DNA of 38,705 nt from an uncultured Pseudomonadota bacterium (GCA_949295085.1 CASFJS010000013.1:1-38705), one strand, 5' to 3'. Shown: positions 1-7,280, numbered from the stretch's first letter. Notes: generated by a model from the letters alone, not told the origin. Translations and numbers: made by a program.

Positions 1-26
1 TCTTTTTTGTGGCAAATAAAGGAACG

Positions 27-42
27 TTTTGCTGCAGCAAAA
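27..42. promoter_or_regulatory. 16-bp perfect palindrome before the cysteine-rich gene
   Basis: TTTTGCTGCAGCAAAA equals its own reverse complement and runs into the ribosome binding site (AAGGAGG, about 41-47) of the gene starting at 58. It could be an operator or a short mRNA hairpin that affects access to the binding site. Function is not shown; only the symmetry is seen. Confidence 0.3.
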
Positions 43-57
43 AGGAGGAGAAAAGCG

Positions 58-594
58 ATGAAAAGATATTTATTACTGGCCGGGGTCGGCTTCTGTTGTG
101 TTTCCGGCGCGGCTTGGGCGGCAATTGACTGCGCAACACCGCCGTCCTGCGATGAATTGGGGTACGCCTACGAAGAAATTGATTGCGACGGACAAACAAC
201 CCTTAAATGTCCGTTTGACGATGCAAAAGTCTATTGTCCCAATCCTATGAGTCCGGCGGAAAGGTGTCAAGCGGACGGATATAAAACAGGTACATTATTG
301 TGCTATGTAGGGCAAACGAAGGCAAGTTGTCCTTATGATTCTTCTTACAAAAAATGTACCGGAACGGCTTCTACATGCGCCGATCTGGGGTATTACAATT
401 CTGATAGCGTTGGATCATGTGAGTGTGAGTTCGGCGCTTTGGAATTGGATAGTTTCCTCCGTTATATTGACGGACCCTGTTATAAATGCGGTACGAAAGA
501 AGAATGTACATCAGATGACACAGGGGATCTTCCTGACGGAGTTGTGGCGATGAATAAATGCCGAGCCTGTAAGGTTCCAAGTATTATTCAATAA
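58..594 (+). CDS. Secreted cysteine-rich repeat protein, function unknown
   Basis: This is a predicted 178-aa exported protein. The start at 58 is chosen because a strong AGGAGG lies 8-12 nt upstream and because it opens a clean signal peptide (MKRY, hydrophobic core, cleavage after AWA near residue 21). An upstream in-frame start at 7 would bury the signal peptide. The mature part has 17 cysteines in about 157 residues. It contains about three degenerate repeats of the form C-x2-(L/D)GY, then C, then CP(F/Y)D, then C, near residues 31-60, 69-99 and 109-150; the third is divergent. Such spacing suggests disulfide-stabilised small modules in the periplasm or outside the cell. No enzyme motif is seen. 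The gene is followed by a terminator and is probably monocistronic, although its promoter lies outside the window. I do not assign a function. Confidence 0.8.
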   Translation: MKRYLLLAGVGFCCVSGAAWAAIDCATPPSCDELGYAYEEIDCDGQTTLKCPFDDAKVYCPNPMSPAERCQADGYKTGTLLCYVGQTKASCPYDSSYKKCTGTASTCADLGYYNSDSVGSCECEFGALELDSFLRYIDGPCYKCGTKEECTSDDTGDLPDGVVAMNKCRACKVPSIIQ

Positions 595-609
595 GGAGCT
601 TTGGTACTC

Positions 610-640
610 AAAAACCCGGGATCTGAAGTCCCGGGTTTTG
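610..640. terminator. Bidirectional Rho-independent terminator
   Basis: The stem CAAAACCCGGG (610-620) pairs perfectly with CCCGGGTTTTG (630-640) around a 9-nt loop. The A-tract and T-tract sit inside the stem, so it can stop transcription from either side. It lies between two convergent genes ending at 594 (+) and 645 (-). Confidence 0.85.
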
Positions 641-644
641 GGTA

Positions 645-1406
645 CTAAGCCGTTTTTTTGGCCGTCTTTTTTTTGGCCGGTGTTTTTTTAACGGCCTTTT
701 TGGTCGTTGCTTTCCCGGTTGTTTTTTTGGTGGCGGCTTTTTTGGTTGTCTTTCGGGTTGTTTTTTTGGCCGATACTTTTTTGGCCGGTGTCTTTTTCAC
801 AGCCGTTTTTTTGGCCGTCTTTTTTTTGGCCGGCGTTTTTTTAACAGCCTTTTTGGTTGTTTTTTTGGCTTTTTTATCCGGTTTTGGTTTGGGTTGCGAG
901 GCGATGAGCGCTTTTTCAATATCTGCCTCGCTGCAAAGACCAATGGTAACCGGATTCTTCGGGCGGATGGCAGCCATGTCTTTGTGGGTTCCGCTCCGGA
1001 TGGCGTTAATAGTATTTTTGGTGGTTCCGATCAGCTTGCAAATCAATGTGTCTTTGATTTCCGGATAATTTTTCAAAACCCAGATGACGGCATTGGGTTT
1101 GTCCTGACGTTGTGACGGGGACAAAACCTTTTTGGCTTTAAGGTTGCGCAGCTTTACGTTGCGTTCCATCTCGGAAGCCTGTAAATTTGCTTTTTTGTCG
1201 GCCTCGCAACGGCGAATTTCCTCCCAGGTTAACTGGCCGTTATCAACCGGCGAAAGCCCGCGAATATTGCCGGAAACATCACCATCGGCCATCGCTTGAA
1301 TCTCAAGCTCGTGAATTTCGCAAAAAACGGCAATCTGCCGAAAAGTTAACGTTGTGTTTTCCACCAACCAAACGGCGGTTGCGCGAGGCATTAAAGGAGC
1401 TGTCAT
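645..1406 (-). CDS. trcR: TrcR/DUF1013 cell-cycle regulator with a histone-H1-like C-terminal tail
   Basis: The protein has 253 residues. Residues 1-170 match the alphaproteobacterial DUF1013 family (cell cycle transcriptional regulator TrcR): the start MTAPLMPRATAVWLVENTTL, then GNIRGLSPVDNGQLTWEEI, then RQDKPNAVIWVLKNYPEI, then LIGTTKNTINAIR and NPVTIGLCS. It probably binds DNA. Residues 172-253 are an almost pure Lys/Ala/Thr/Pro tail like histone H1 or AlgP. The 18-residue block KKAVKKTPAKKKTAKKTA occurs identically at 185-202 and 236-253. Family members as I know them end near residue 170, so the tail is an addition that probably strengthens nonspecific DNA contact. The repetitive coding sequence contains runs of 7-8 A and could change length by slippage. 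The ATG at 1404-1406 is preceded by GAAAGGA. Confidence 0.85.
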   Translation of the reverse strand: MTAPLMPRATAVWLVENTTLTFRQIAVFCEIHELEIQAMADGDVSGNIRGLSPVDNGQLTWEEIRRCEADKKANLQASEMERNVKLRNLKAKKVLSPSQRQDKPNAVIWVLKNYPEIKDTLICKLIGTTKNTINAIRSGTHKDMAAIRPKNPVTIGLCSEADIEKALIASQPKPKPDKKAKKTTKKAVKKTPAKKKTAKKTAVKKTPAKKVSAKKTTRKTTKKAATKKTTGKATTKKAVKKTPAKKKTAKKTA

Positions 1407-1501
1407 ATCAAAATCCTTTCTTAATATTTGTAAAAATCAATTTGTCTACAGGATAGTTTTTTTATCTTAAATATACAAGTTTTTTTTGTGTTTTCGGCTC
1501 A

Positions 1502-3094
1502 TTAATATTTAAGCTTATATAACTCGACCGAAGTATTGGAATCTTTGAGCAGTTTATCGCCCAAAAATTCCAGCTCGTAACTGTCGCCCTCCAAAACAAC
1601 GGCAATTTCTTTAACCGTGACAATCTCGTTATTGTAAATATGCTCAAAAATGTCCGCAACATAATGATCACGATCGGGCTCGGTTTTGATATCGGTTTGG
1701 GTCAGCGCGCAGCAGTTGCGCAGAATCATGCGTTCATCACCGTTTTCTTCAATATAGGAGGCAATATCTTTTAAGTATTCTATTGCAAACTTGGCGCCAT
1801 CCCGAATCTTGTCAAAATCCACCGATGTTATGCCGGCATTCTCAATGACATCATGACCGTGGTATTTATCCACCAGATTGGCTATAATTGCCCGAATGGC
1901 ACTGCTGGTATTGGCGGCTATTTCATCCTGATTCGGCATTGAGGTGTCAAGAAATTTTAAGTCGCTTTTAATATTAACCCGGCAAGACGGTGCTTTTTCT
2001 TCAACAACGGGCGGTGTCGGCGTTTGTGCCGAATCCGGTTTGGCCGGGGATATCATTTTGTTTTGCACTTCCGGGTTGCGCTGTTCTTCCCACTTGGCGA
2101 ATGCCTTGTTCAAAACATCGGTATACAGCTTCTGATCCGTGATAATCTGGTGCATTAAAAATGCGCCGATACCGGTCAGATAAATGGCAATTTTGTTATC
2201 GCTGTAACTTTGTTTGGTTTCGTAAAATTCCTCCAGATCGGCTTTGTCGCCGTCCGTGATCTTAAAGGCGTCAAACAATATCGAATTTGCTTCGCTCATT
2301 TTGAGACCGCCGTAGCGCGCCAGTTCAAGACAACCGCCGAAAACCAAAAATTTGACTCCCAACCGGGAAAATTGATTCTGCAATGCCGAGCGGACATTAA
2401 GGTTTGACAAAATCTCGCTTAAAAAATAAATCAGATATTGTTTGTATTCCAACGGGGCTTCCGGATAGGCGCTGGTCTTGAGGTTGGACAGATCCGAATT
2501 GATGTTAAAGGCTTTAACCAAGCTTTGTGCACGGTCAAAAAAACGCGCCTCGGCAACATCTGTTTGCGTTTTTTCTTCCTGATTGATGAAAATATACCAG
2601 GGGATGTTTTTTAAAACCAACGGAACAGCCATGGCCAAAAAGACCGTAAAAAAGACAAAAAACAACAACGAACTGCTGTGTTCTTCACCAACAATTATTT
2701 CCAGCAACGGAAAAATCAGACTGACAAAAATATTGGCAAAAATCAAACTGACCAATATCAACGCAATAAACTTCACAATCGCCTTGTAAATATTACGCCG
2801 GCTGTCGGCAATGTCTCTGATAACTTCGTTGGAATCTTTTTGATAATCAATATTATTCAAAGATTTTTTGGTGCCTTTTTTACCGGACGGCGTGCTGATA
2901 TATTCAACGGCCTCGACATAGGTATTGTCGCTGACATCAAAAGTTTCTTTGATAATTTTGACCCGATTATGTGCCGCTTCCTGTTCTTTTGCCAATTCAT
3001 AAGCCTCATGGCGCTGTTCGGTTGCAAAACGCTCCAACAACTGCCAATCATTGCCGATTTCGGCATATACTTCGTAATGGACGATTTTGGTCAT
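1502..3094 (-). CDS. Unrecognised membrane protein with two transmembrane helices
   Basis: The protein has 530 residues. The first 68 form a compact soluble region (MTKIVHYEVY, then a region rich in Glu and Lys). Two hydrophobic helices follow, near 106-135 and 141-163, and then about 365 soluble residues, probably cytoplasmic, with a Pro/Thr-rich linker near 350-370. There is no signal peptide and no catalytic motif that I recognise. I have the impression that N-termini of this kind occur on other alphaproteobacterial hypothetical proteins, but I cannot name a family. The start codon lies about 20 nt beyond the rpmE terminator stem, leaving almost no space for a separate promoter, so expression may depend on read-through from rpmE. 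Confidence 0.75.
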   Translation of the reverse strand: MTKIVHYEVYAEIGNDWQLLERFATEQRHEAYELAKEQEAAHNRVKIIKETFDVSDNTYVEAVEYISTPSGKKGTKKSLNNIDYQKDSNEVIRDIADSRRNIYKAIVKFIALILVSLIFANIFVSLIFPLLEIIVGEEHSSSLLFFVFFTVFLAMAVPLVLKNIPWYIFINQEEKTQTDVAEARFFDRAQSLVKAFNINSDLSNLKTSAYPEAPLEYKQYLIYFLSEILSNLNVRSALQNQFSRLGVKFLVFGGCLELARYGGLKMSEANSILFDAFKITDGDKADLEEFYETKQSYSDNKIAIYLTGIGAFLMHQIITDQKLYTDVLNKAFAKWEEQRNPEVQNKMISPAKPDSAQTPTPPVVEEKAPSCRVNIKSDLKFLDTSMPNQDEIAANTSSAIRAIIANLVDKYHGHDVIENAGITSVDFDKIRDGAKFAIEYLKDIASYIEENGDERMILRNCCALTQTDIKTEPDRDHYVADIFEHIYNNEIVTVKEIAVVLEGDSYELEFLGDKLLKDSNTSVELYKLKY

Positions 3095-3112
3095 CGATTT
3101 TATACTCTCAAC

Positions 3113-3146
3113 AAAAAACCTGCACTTAGTATAACAAGTGCAGGTT
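3113..3146 (-). terminator. Rho-independent terminator of rpmE
   Basis: A perfect 11-bp stem AACCTGCACTT/AAGTGCAGGTT (3117-3127 with 3136-3146) has an 8-nt loop. Read on the minus strand it is followed by a run of Ts (the complement of 3113-3118). It sits 44 nt after the rpmE stop codon. Confidence 0.85.
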
Positions 3147-3190
3147 AATAAATCGTAAGCCTTTCGCCGCTAAAACATAAAACAACCGTT

Positions 3191-3427
3191 TTATTCCGCG
3201 TCACCGGTGTTGATGCCGAAAGCACCAAATTTGTTTTTGAATTTTGACAATTGTCCGCCGGTATCAACCAAACGACGAACCCCGGTCCAAACCGGATGCG
3301 ACTTCGGGTCAACCTCAAGATTCATAACATCGCCGGCCTTACCCCAGGTCGAGCGTGCGGTATATTTTTGCCCATCCGTCATAACATACGTAATCTCGTG
3401 GTAATCCGGATGAATTCCTTTTTTCAT
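3191..3427 (-). CDS. rpmE: Ribosomal protein L31
   Basis: The protein has 78 residues and is a component of the 50S subunit. The IHPDYHEI start and the later RSTWGK and SHPVWTG motifs are typical of bacterial L31. The cysteine pairs of the zinc-binding form are absent, as in many alphaproteobacterial L31 proteins. ATG at 3425-3427 is chosen over an in-frame TTG 15 nt upstream because GGGAG lies at the right spacing before the ATG and inside the alternative N-terminus. It has a candidate promoter (3476-3504) and its own terminator, so it can be a monocistronic unit although it lies downstream of the efp cluster. Confidence 0.95.
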   Translation of the reverse strand: MKKGIHPDYHEITYVMTDGQKYTARSTWGKAGDVMNLEVDPKSHPVWTGVRRLVDTGGQLSKFKNKFGAFGINTGDAE

Positions 3428-3475
3428 ATCAAAAACTCCCAAATTTTTAAATTAAGCCTTATTAATTTTAGGCCT

Positions 3476-3504
3476 CTTATACATTAAACGTTTAAATAAC
3501 GCAA
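3476..3504 (-). promoter_or_regulatory. Candidate sigma-70-type promoter for rpmE
   Basis: On the minus strand TTGCGT is followed after exactly 17 nt by TATAAG, a good -10 match with a weak -35. It lies about 50 nt before the rpmE ATG in an AT-rich gap. Assignment is by eye. Confidence 0.45.
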
Positions 3505-3530
3505 GCATTAATTTAAAATTTTTGTTTTTT

Positions 3531-4433
3531 TTAAATTTCTTCCAATTCAACCGTATTGATTTTATCGGAACCGGTATTGATATTAATGACTTTGATGCTA
3601 AAGTTTTTATAGCCTTTTTGCAACAAATAGCTCCGAATCCCGATGGCCCGGTTGAGACTCAGGCGCTTTTTCCTGAAACTGTCGACTCCGTCGTCCAAAT
3701 TATATGAGTAAATGGCGATTTTGTTTTTTTCGGTATTTTTGAATTTTGCAACAATCTTATCAATATCGGCCTTTTGGAGAGCTGTCAGTTCGTCAACACC
3801 ATCCGCAAAAACAATCTTTCCGGGAGCGTCCGGAAGTACCGGCGCCGTTTCATCAATCAGCAGTGCCGGTTTGGTCTGAGGTGTCAGTTTGTCCGCCGCG
3901 GTGTTTTGAGGCAAAATATCGGCCGGCGGCACGGCTTCCGATTTTGGCGCCTTGGCAGCCGGCGGCACCGGTAAAGCGTCTGCCTTATTGTCCGGCACCA
4001 ATCTTTGAGGATCGGGCAAAGCGGCTTGCGGCCGAGGCCTTTCGGGGGCAGCAACCGGAAGTGCTTTTTGCGGGTCAAATGCCGGTTCAACATCTACCAC
4101 GACAACCGGCTCTGCCGCTTCAACCGGCGCGGGTTGCGGACGGACAGGCGGCTCGACAACAACGGCCTGGCTTTCCTGAGGAGGCAGCGGTTTGCTTTTT
4201 ACCAAAGGCCCAGCGGCCGGCCTGGGTTTTGCGGCCGGCCTGACCGGCGCCTTTTTTACCCTATCCGCCTCGCTTGTTTCGGGAAGTACCGGAAATAACG
4301 GTTGCGCCGGCTGCATATATGTGTTGTTCAGGTGATCCAATACCGACAAATCCACCACAACATCATCTTCTGCCGCAACCGGTGTTGTAAAAGCCAACAG
4401 GCCGATAACCAAAGCTAGTGTTTTCCGGCTCAT
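3531..4433 (-). CDS. Exported OmpA-like protein with a Pro/Ala-rich linker
   Basis: The protein has 300 residues. The signal peptide (MSRKTLALVIGLLAFTTPVAA) is cleaved near residue 21. A long low-complexity region rich in Pro, Ala and Val spans about residues 40-200. The last 95 residues resemble a divergent OmpA-like peptidoglycan-associating domain: a strand ending FADGVDEL, a helix containing LQKADIDKIV, and the helix KKRLSLNRAIGIRSYLLQKGY, which corresponds to the usual LSxxRAxxVxxYL element. The protein probably bridges periplasm and cell wall. It starts 12 nt after the IMPase-like gene with a strong AAGGAGG, so the two are likely co-transcribed with efp. The domain call rests on pattern only. 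Confidence 0.7.
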   Translation of the reverse strand: MSRKTLALVIGLLAFTTPVAAEDDVVVDLSVLDHLNNTYMQPAQPLFPVLPETSEADRVKKAPVRPAAKPRPAAGPLVKSKPLPPQESQAVVVEPPVRPQPAPVEAAEPVVVVDVEPAFDPQKALPVAAPERPRPQAALPDPQRLVPDNKADALPVPPAAKAPKSEAVPPADILPQNTAADKLTPQTKPALLIDETAPVLPDAPGKIVFADGVDELTALQKADIDKIVAKFKNTEKNKIAIYSYNLDDGVDSFRKKRLSLNRAIGIRSYLLQKGYKNFSIKVININTGSDKINTVELEEI

Positions 4434-4445
4434 CGTTCCCTCCTT

Positions 4446-5210
4446 TTATTTTACCAAATCAAATAATTTCCGGGCAATTTCGGCATTCGCGGCGATCAGG
4501 TTCCCTTCGGTCAGAACCAGACCCAAATCGGATTCACGGACATCTTTTTGCCCCCTGGCCAAAACCCGGCCGCCCGCCTCTCTGACCAATAAAATGCCGG
4601 CAGCAATATCCGCCGCGTCGTGACCAAAAGACACTATGCCCTCAAATTTGCCGGAAGCCAGGCCGGCCAAATCCAATCCGATTGCTCCGAAATGACGCGT
4701 CCCGCCGACTTTGCCGCTCAAAAGGCCGCTGTCTTTGCCGCCGATAACGGCCAAAGCCGGATCTTTGCGCGCCGATACACGCAGACGTTCGTGATTGCGA
4801 TAGCCCTCCTTGAAAGAACCGTTTCCTTTTTCGGCGAAAAACATATCGGATGTTGCCGGATTGTAGACCACCGCCGCGGTAATATTTCCCTCAATAACCT
4901 CGGCAATACTTACCGCAAAATACGGAATACCGTGCATAAAGTTTACCTCTCCGTCCAGAGGCGCCACCAAGAAGTGCGGCGTGTTCGGAATTTTGTCGCC
5001 TTTGGCCGCTACGGCATATTGCGGGCGGGATCTTTGCAGTTCCGTACGCAAAATTTTTAAGGTGCGGTCAAACGCTGCCCTGGTAAACTCGGTATGGCCT
5101 TTGACGGAGGTTTGCAACTGCTCAATCTCGCTAAAATCGCGCGACAGGCCGCTGCCGGCTTTTTTGGCAATATTTATCAGCAGATTAAGATTGGTTGAAA
5201 TATATGACAT
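4446..5210 (-). CDS. Inositol monophosphatase-family protein with degenerate active site (probable pseudoenzyme)
   Basis: The protein has 254 residues, the normal family length. The fold signatures are clear: PLDGEVNFMHGIPYFAVSIA near 84-103, GAIGLDLAGLASGKFEG near 175-191, and DIAAG at 201-205. Metal ligands expected from the family are missing. The GEE motif before the strand is replaced by YAVAAKGD (65-72). The DPLDGT motif reads APLDGE (83-88), losing the first Asp and the Thr. The Asp of the N-terminal AAD motif is Phe47, and the Trp of WDxAAG is Ala. Asp86 and Asp201 remain. Catalysis by the usual two- or three-metal mechanism therefore looks unlikely. Its ATG overlaps the efp stop by one base (TAATG), which indicates translational coupling. 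Efp followed by an IMPase is, as I recall, a common alphaproteobacterial arrangement. Confidence 0.8.
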   Translation of the reverse strand: MSYISTNLNLLINIAKKAGSGLSRDFSEIEQLQTSVKGHTEFTRAAFDRTLKILRTELQRSRPQYAVAAKGDKIPNTPHFLVAPLDGEVNFMHGIPYFAVSIAEVIEGNITAAVVYNPATSDMFFAEKGNGSFKEGYRNHERLRVSARKDPALAVIGGKDSGLLSGKVGGTRHFGAIGLDLAGLASGKFEGIVSFGHDAADIAAGILLVREAGGRVLARGQKDVRESDLGLVLTEGNLIAANAEIARKLFDLVK

Positions 5211-5773
5211 TATTTGGCTCTTTCAACATAAGACGCATCGGCCGTGGCAACAACGATTTTGTCACCCACGCCGACAAACGGCGGAACCGTCGTGCGAACA
5301 CCGTTGTCCAACATGGCCGGTTTATAAGATGACGAAACCGTTTGCCCTTTGATGACCGGCTCGGTTTCGGTTACTTCGCAAATAACCTGCAGCGGCAGCT
5401 CAACCGAAATCGGTTTGCCGTCAATGACACTGACTTTGACTTCCATGCCATCGGTTAAAAACGGCCGGGAATCGCCCAAGATATCCGCCGGCATGGCAAA
5501 TTGCTCATAAGTATCGCTTTCCATAAAGGTTAAACCGGTGGCATCTTCATATAAAAACTGGCAGTCTTTGGTTTCAACCATCAATTTTTCGACCATGTCT
5601 TCGGTGCGGAAACGCTCGTTGGTTTTGGTGCCTTCTTCAACCGATTTCATCTCAACCTGCATGAAAGCGCCGCCTTTGCCCGGTTTGACAAAATTGGTTT
5701 TAATGACGGTCCAGGGTTTGCCCTTGTATTCAATAACCCAGCCGATACGGATTGAACCTGCTTGTTGTTTCAT
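5210..5773 (-). CDS. efp: Elongation factor P
   Basis: The protein has 187 residues and three beta-barrel domains. It binds between the ribosomal P and E sites and relieves stalling at polyproline stretches; several proteins here (AccB linker, OmpA-like protein) contain such stretches. The modification loop reads KPGKG, with Lys33 at the position of the lysine that EpmA beta-lysylates in E. coli. The C-terminal domain keeps the usual FVGVGDKIVV-type strand. The start is supported by AAGGAG about 9 nt before the ATG. It is the first gene of a likely operon with the IMPase-like and OmpA-like genes. Confidence 0.95.
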   Translation of the reverse strand: MKQQAGSIRIGWVIEYKGKPWTVIKTNFVKPGKGGAFMQVEMKSVEEGTKTNERFRTEDMVEKLMVETKDCQFLYEDATGLTFMESDTYEQFAMPADILGDSRPFLTDGMEVKVSVIDGKPISVELPLQVICEVTETEPVIKGQTVSSSYKPAMLDNGVRTTVPPFVGVGDKIVVATADASYVERAK

Positions 5774-5843
5774 TTGTTTTTACTCCTTAATAAAATCGTT
5801 TCAGATACCGTTTTTACCAGCAAATTAATATAAACTTTGTTTT

Positions 5844-6350
5844 TTAGCAACCAAAATTTTCAAAATTTTTTGCCCGAACCATAACAAAATCAACCGCCGG
5901 AACATGACCTGCCGTCGCATTGTCCTCCGCAACCCAAACCGACGGAATCAAGAATAAATCATTATACCAGGAGATCACTTCGGCATCGTGCAACGGGGCG
6001 GCCGATGCAAAGGCAATAAATTCCGGCTCGACTTCCCCGGCGAGCATGGCCTCATGCCGACGCGGCGGAATAATGACGCCGAGCGTTTTGCCCGTTAGAG
6101 CCTCTCGCAGAGGTCTGAGCTGCGGCTTGACCGGTTTTGCGGTGTCAAGTTTTTTGACCACGCCGTCCAGCCGATATTGACGGCAAACCTCCAGAGCCCT
6201 GTCCCCGCTTGCCAGTACCATTTTACCGATATGACATATTTCTTGTATTTTGGATGCGCCCAGAGTGTCCGGTACGACGTAACAGACAATATTATCCGAA
6301 ATATAAATTTTGTCATTGTTTTGTTCAACAAACAGGATTATCTTTGGCAT
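5844..6350 (-). CDS. Short ThiE/TenI-like TIM-barrel protein (tentative)
   Basis: The protein has 168 residues, shorter than the 200-220 usual for thiamine-phosphate synthase. A central stretch (VLASGDRALEVCRQYRLDGV, about 46-65) resembles the ThiE LVNDRxxxAxxxxADGVHL element. A later stretch (LGVIIPPRRHEAMLAGEVEPEFIAFASA) resembles IGxSxHxxxEAxxAxxxGADYIxxG. The N-terminal barrel strands and typical diphosphate-binding residues are not obvious, so activity as a thiamine enzyme is doubtful. It lies 70 nt upstream of efp on the same strand. The alternative is simply an uncharacterised alphaproteobacterial protein. Confidence 0.45.
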   Translation of the reverse strand: MPKIILFVEQNNDKIYISDNIVCYVVPDTLGASKIQEICHIGKMVLASGDRALEVCRQYRLDGVVKKLDTAKPVKPQLRPLREALTGKTLGVIIPPRRHEAMLAGEVEPEFIAFASAAPLHDAEVISWYNDLFLIPSVWVAEDNATAGHVPAVDFVMVRAKNFENFGC

Positions 6351-6365
6351 AATTTTCTTTATCTC

Positions 6366-6393
6366 TTGTAAAAACCGGGCAGATGTTTATTAT
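6366..6393 (+). promoter_or_regulatory. Candidate promoter for the DUF4164-zapA-6S unit
   Basis: TTGTAA and TATTAT are separated by 16 nt and lie about 50 nt before the first start codon, in the divergent gap between the ThiE-like gene (-) and the DUF4164 gene (+). The -10 matches consensus at five of six positions. Assignment is by eye. Confidence 0.45.
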
Positions 6394-6445
6394 GTTTGGT
6401 TAAGATAATAGAGGAATATTTTAAAAAGGGAAAGTAAAATCCGCA

Positions 6446-6685
6446 ATGAAAGATAAAAATTTCAATTTCAGCCAAACCAAAGATGCCTTAAGCCAGCTTT
6501 CCGCCGATATGGCCGAGTTTGAAACGACCGTTAAAGCCAAACAAACGGATCTTATCAGCCGACAGCAAAAAATACTTGAAAATCTGAGCACCAAAGAACA
6601 GAAAATTGTTGCTCTGCAACAGGCAGTTGACAACGCTTTGCAAAAGACGGAAAATATCTGCCGATACATAGAGAAAGTTTTGTAA
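6446..6685 (+). CDS. DUF4164-type coiled-coil protein
   Basis: The protein has 79 residues, almost wholly heptad-patterned helix (SQLSADMAEFETTVKAKQTD, then LISRQQKILENLSTKEQKIV) with no membrane segment. Small DUF4164 coiled-coil proteins are usual just upstream of zapA in alphaproteobacteria and are thought to play a ZapB-like accessory role in cell division. Its stop codon is separated from the zapA ATG by one base, so the two are almost certainly co-translated. Family assignment rests on length, coiled coil and position. Confidence 0.75.
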   Translation: MKDKNFNFSQTKDALSQLSADMAEFETTVKAKQTDLISRQQKILENLSTKEQKIVALQQAVDNALQKTENICRYIEKVL

Positions 6686-6686
6686 A

Positions 6687-7025
6687 ATGGCTCAGGTTAC
6701 GATTTCCATTAATTCTCGCGAATACGCCATTGCCTGCGAAGACGGACAGGAGAGCCGCATTTTGCAGCTGGCGCAAATCTTGGATGAAAAGGCGCGTCTC
6801 TTAACGGACGGAACCAGTCAAATCAGTGAAAGCATGTTGTTGGCTATGATCGGGCTTTTGCTTGCCGATGAACTCAGTGAACTTAAAAAAGGCAAGCGTC
6901 TTCCCGAATCATCTTCACCGACAGATTTGAAAAATTTGCAACAGATTGATGCCGAACTGGCCGCCGTTATAAAAAATTTGGGCGACCGTTTAAAAGTACT
7001 TGCCAAAGACATAAATTTGTTATAG
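6687..7025 (+). CDS. zapA: Cell division protein ZapA
   Basis: The protein has 112 residues. It binds FtsZ and bundles its filaments at mid-cell. The N-terminal half carries the family pattern: VTISINSREYAIACEDGQE, then LAQILDEKARLL, then ESMLLAMIGLLLADEL. The C-terminal half is a coiled coil used for tetramer formation. It follows the coiled-coil gene by one base and is followed directly by 6S RNA, the usual alphaproteobacterial arrangement. Confidence 0.9.
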   Translation: MAQVTISINSREYAIACEDGQESRILQLAQILDEKARLLTDGTSQISESMLLAMIGLLLADELSELKKGKRLPESSSPTDLKNLQQIDAELAAVIKNLGDRLKVLAKDINLL

Positions 7026-7034
7026 TATGACGGC

Positions 7035-7215
7035 ATAAGAGGTTTTAGAGACTGCGTAGCGCGTAGATTAGCAGGTCTTCCGAGCCAACATTATTGTATA
7101 GGGAGCTGTCCCTGAATAAATCGTGGTTTATTTATATGGCGCCCACTTATTGACCCGCGGTTCGTTTCAAGAATGTATATACGGCTAAACGGTTTCTAAC
7201 ATCTTGTCGAGCATG
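7035..7215 (+). ncRNA. ssrS: 6S RNA
   Basis: The RNA lies directly downstream of zapA. The ends close by a stem in which AGAGAC (7047-7052) pairs with GTTTCT (7194-7199), extended by GTT with AAC across a two-base bulge. The interior contains AATAAA...TTTATT around a small loop in the GGGAGCTGTCCC...GGCGCCCAC region, fitting the long, nearly double-stranded rod with a central bubble by which 6S RNA mimics an open promoter and traps RNA polymerase holoenzyme in stationary phase. Ends are estimated to within about 15 nt. It may be cut from the zapA transcript or have its own promoter. Confidence 0.82.
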
Positions 7216-7230
7216 CTTAAATGAAGGGAA

Positions 7231-7260
7231 CTCCGTTGTCCGCAACGGAGTTTTCTTTGG
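7231..7260 (+). terminator. Rho-independent terminator after 6S RNA
   Basis: A perfect 10-bp stem AACTCCGTTG/CAACGGAGTT (7231-7240 with 7245-7254) with the tetraloop TCCG is followed by TTCTTT. It ends the zapA-6S unit and lies only about 20 nt before the next start codon, so the YmdB gene depends on read-through or on a promoter overlapping the terminator. Confidence 0.88.
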
Positions 7261-7280
7261 ATTAAGAAGGATATAAAATT

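Noticed and set aside
658..1068. Long open frame antisense to the TrcR tail
   Set aside because: It is a by-product of the repetitive Lys-codon-rich tail; the product is an implausible Val/Phe/Ala chain without a ribosome binding site.
2678..3148. Plus-strand 156-codon frame opposite the membrane protein gene
   Set aside because: It is antisense to a longer gene with good N-terminal and membrane-helix structure and has no binding site.
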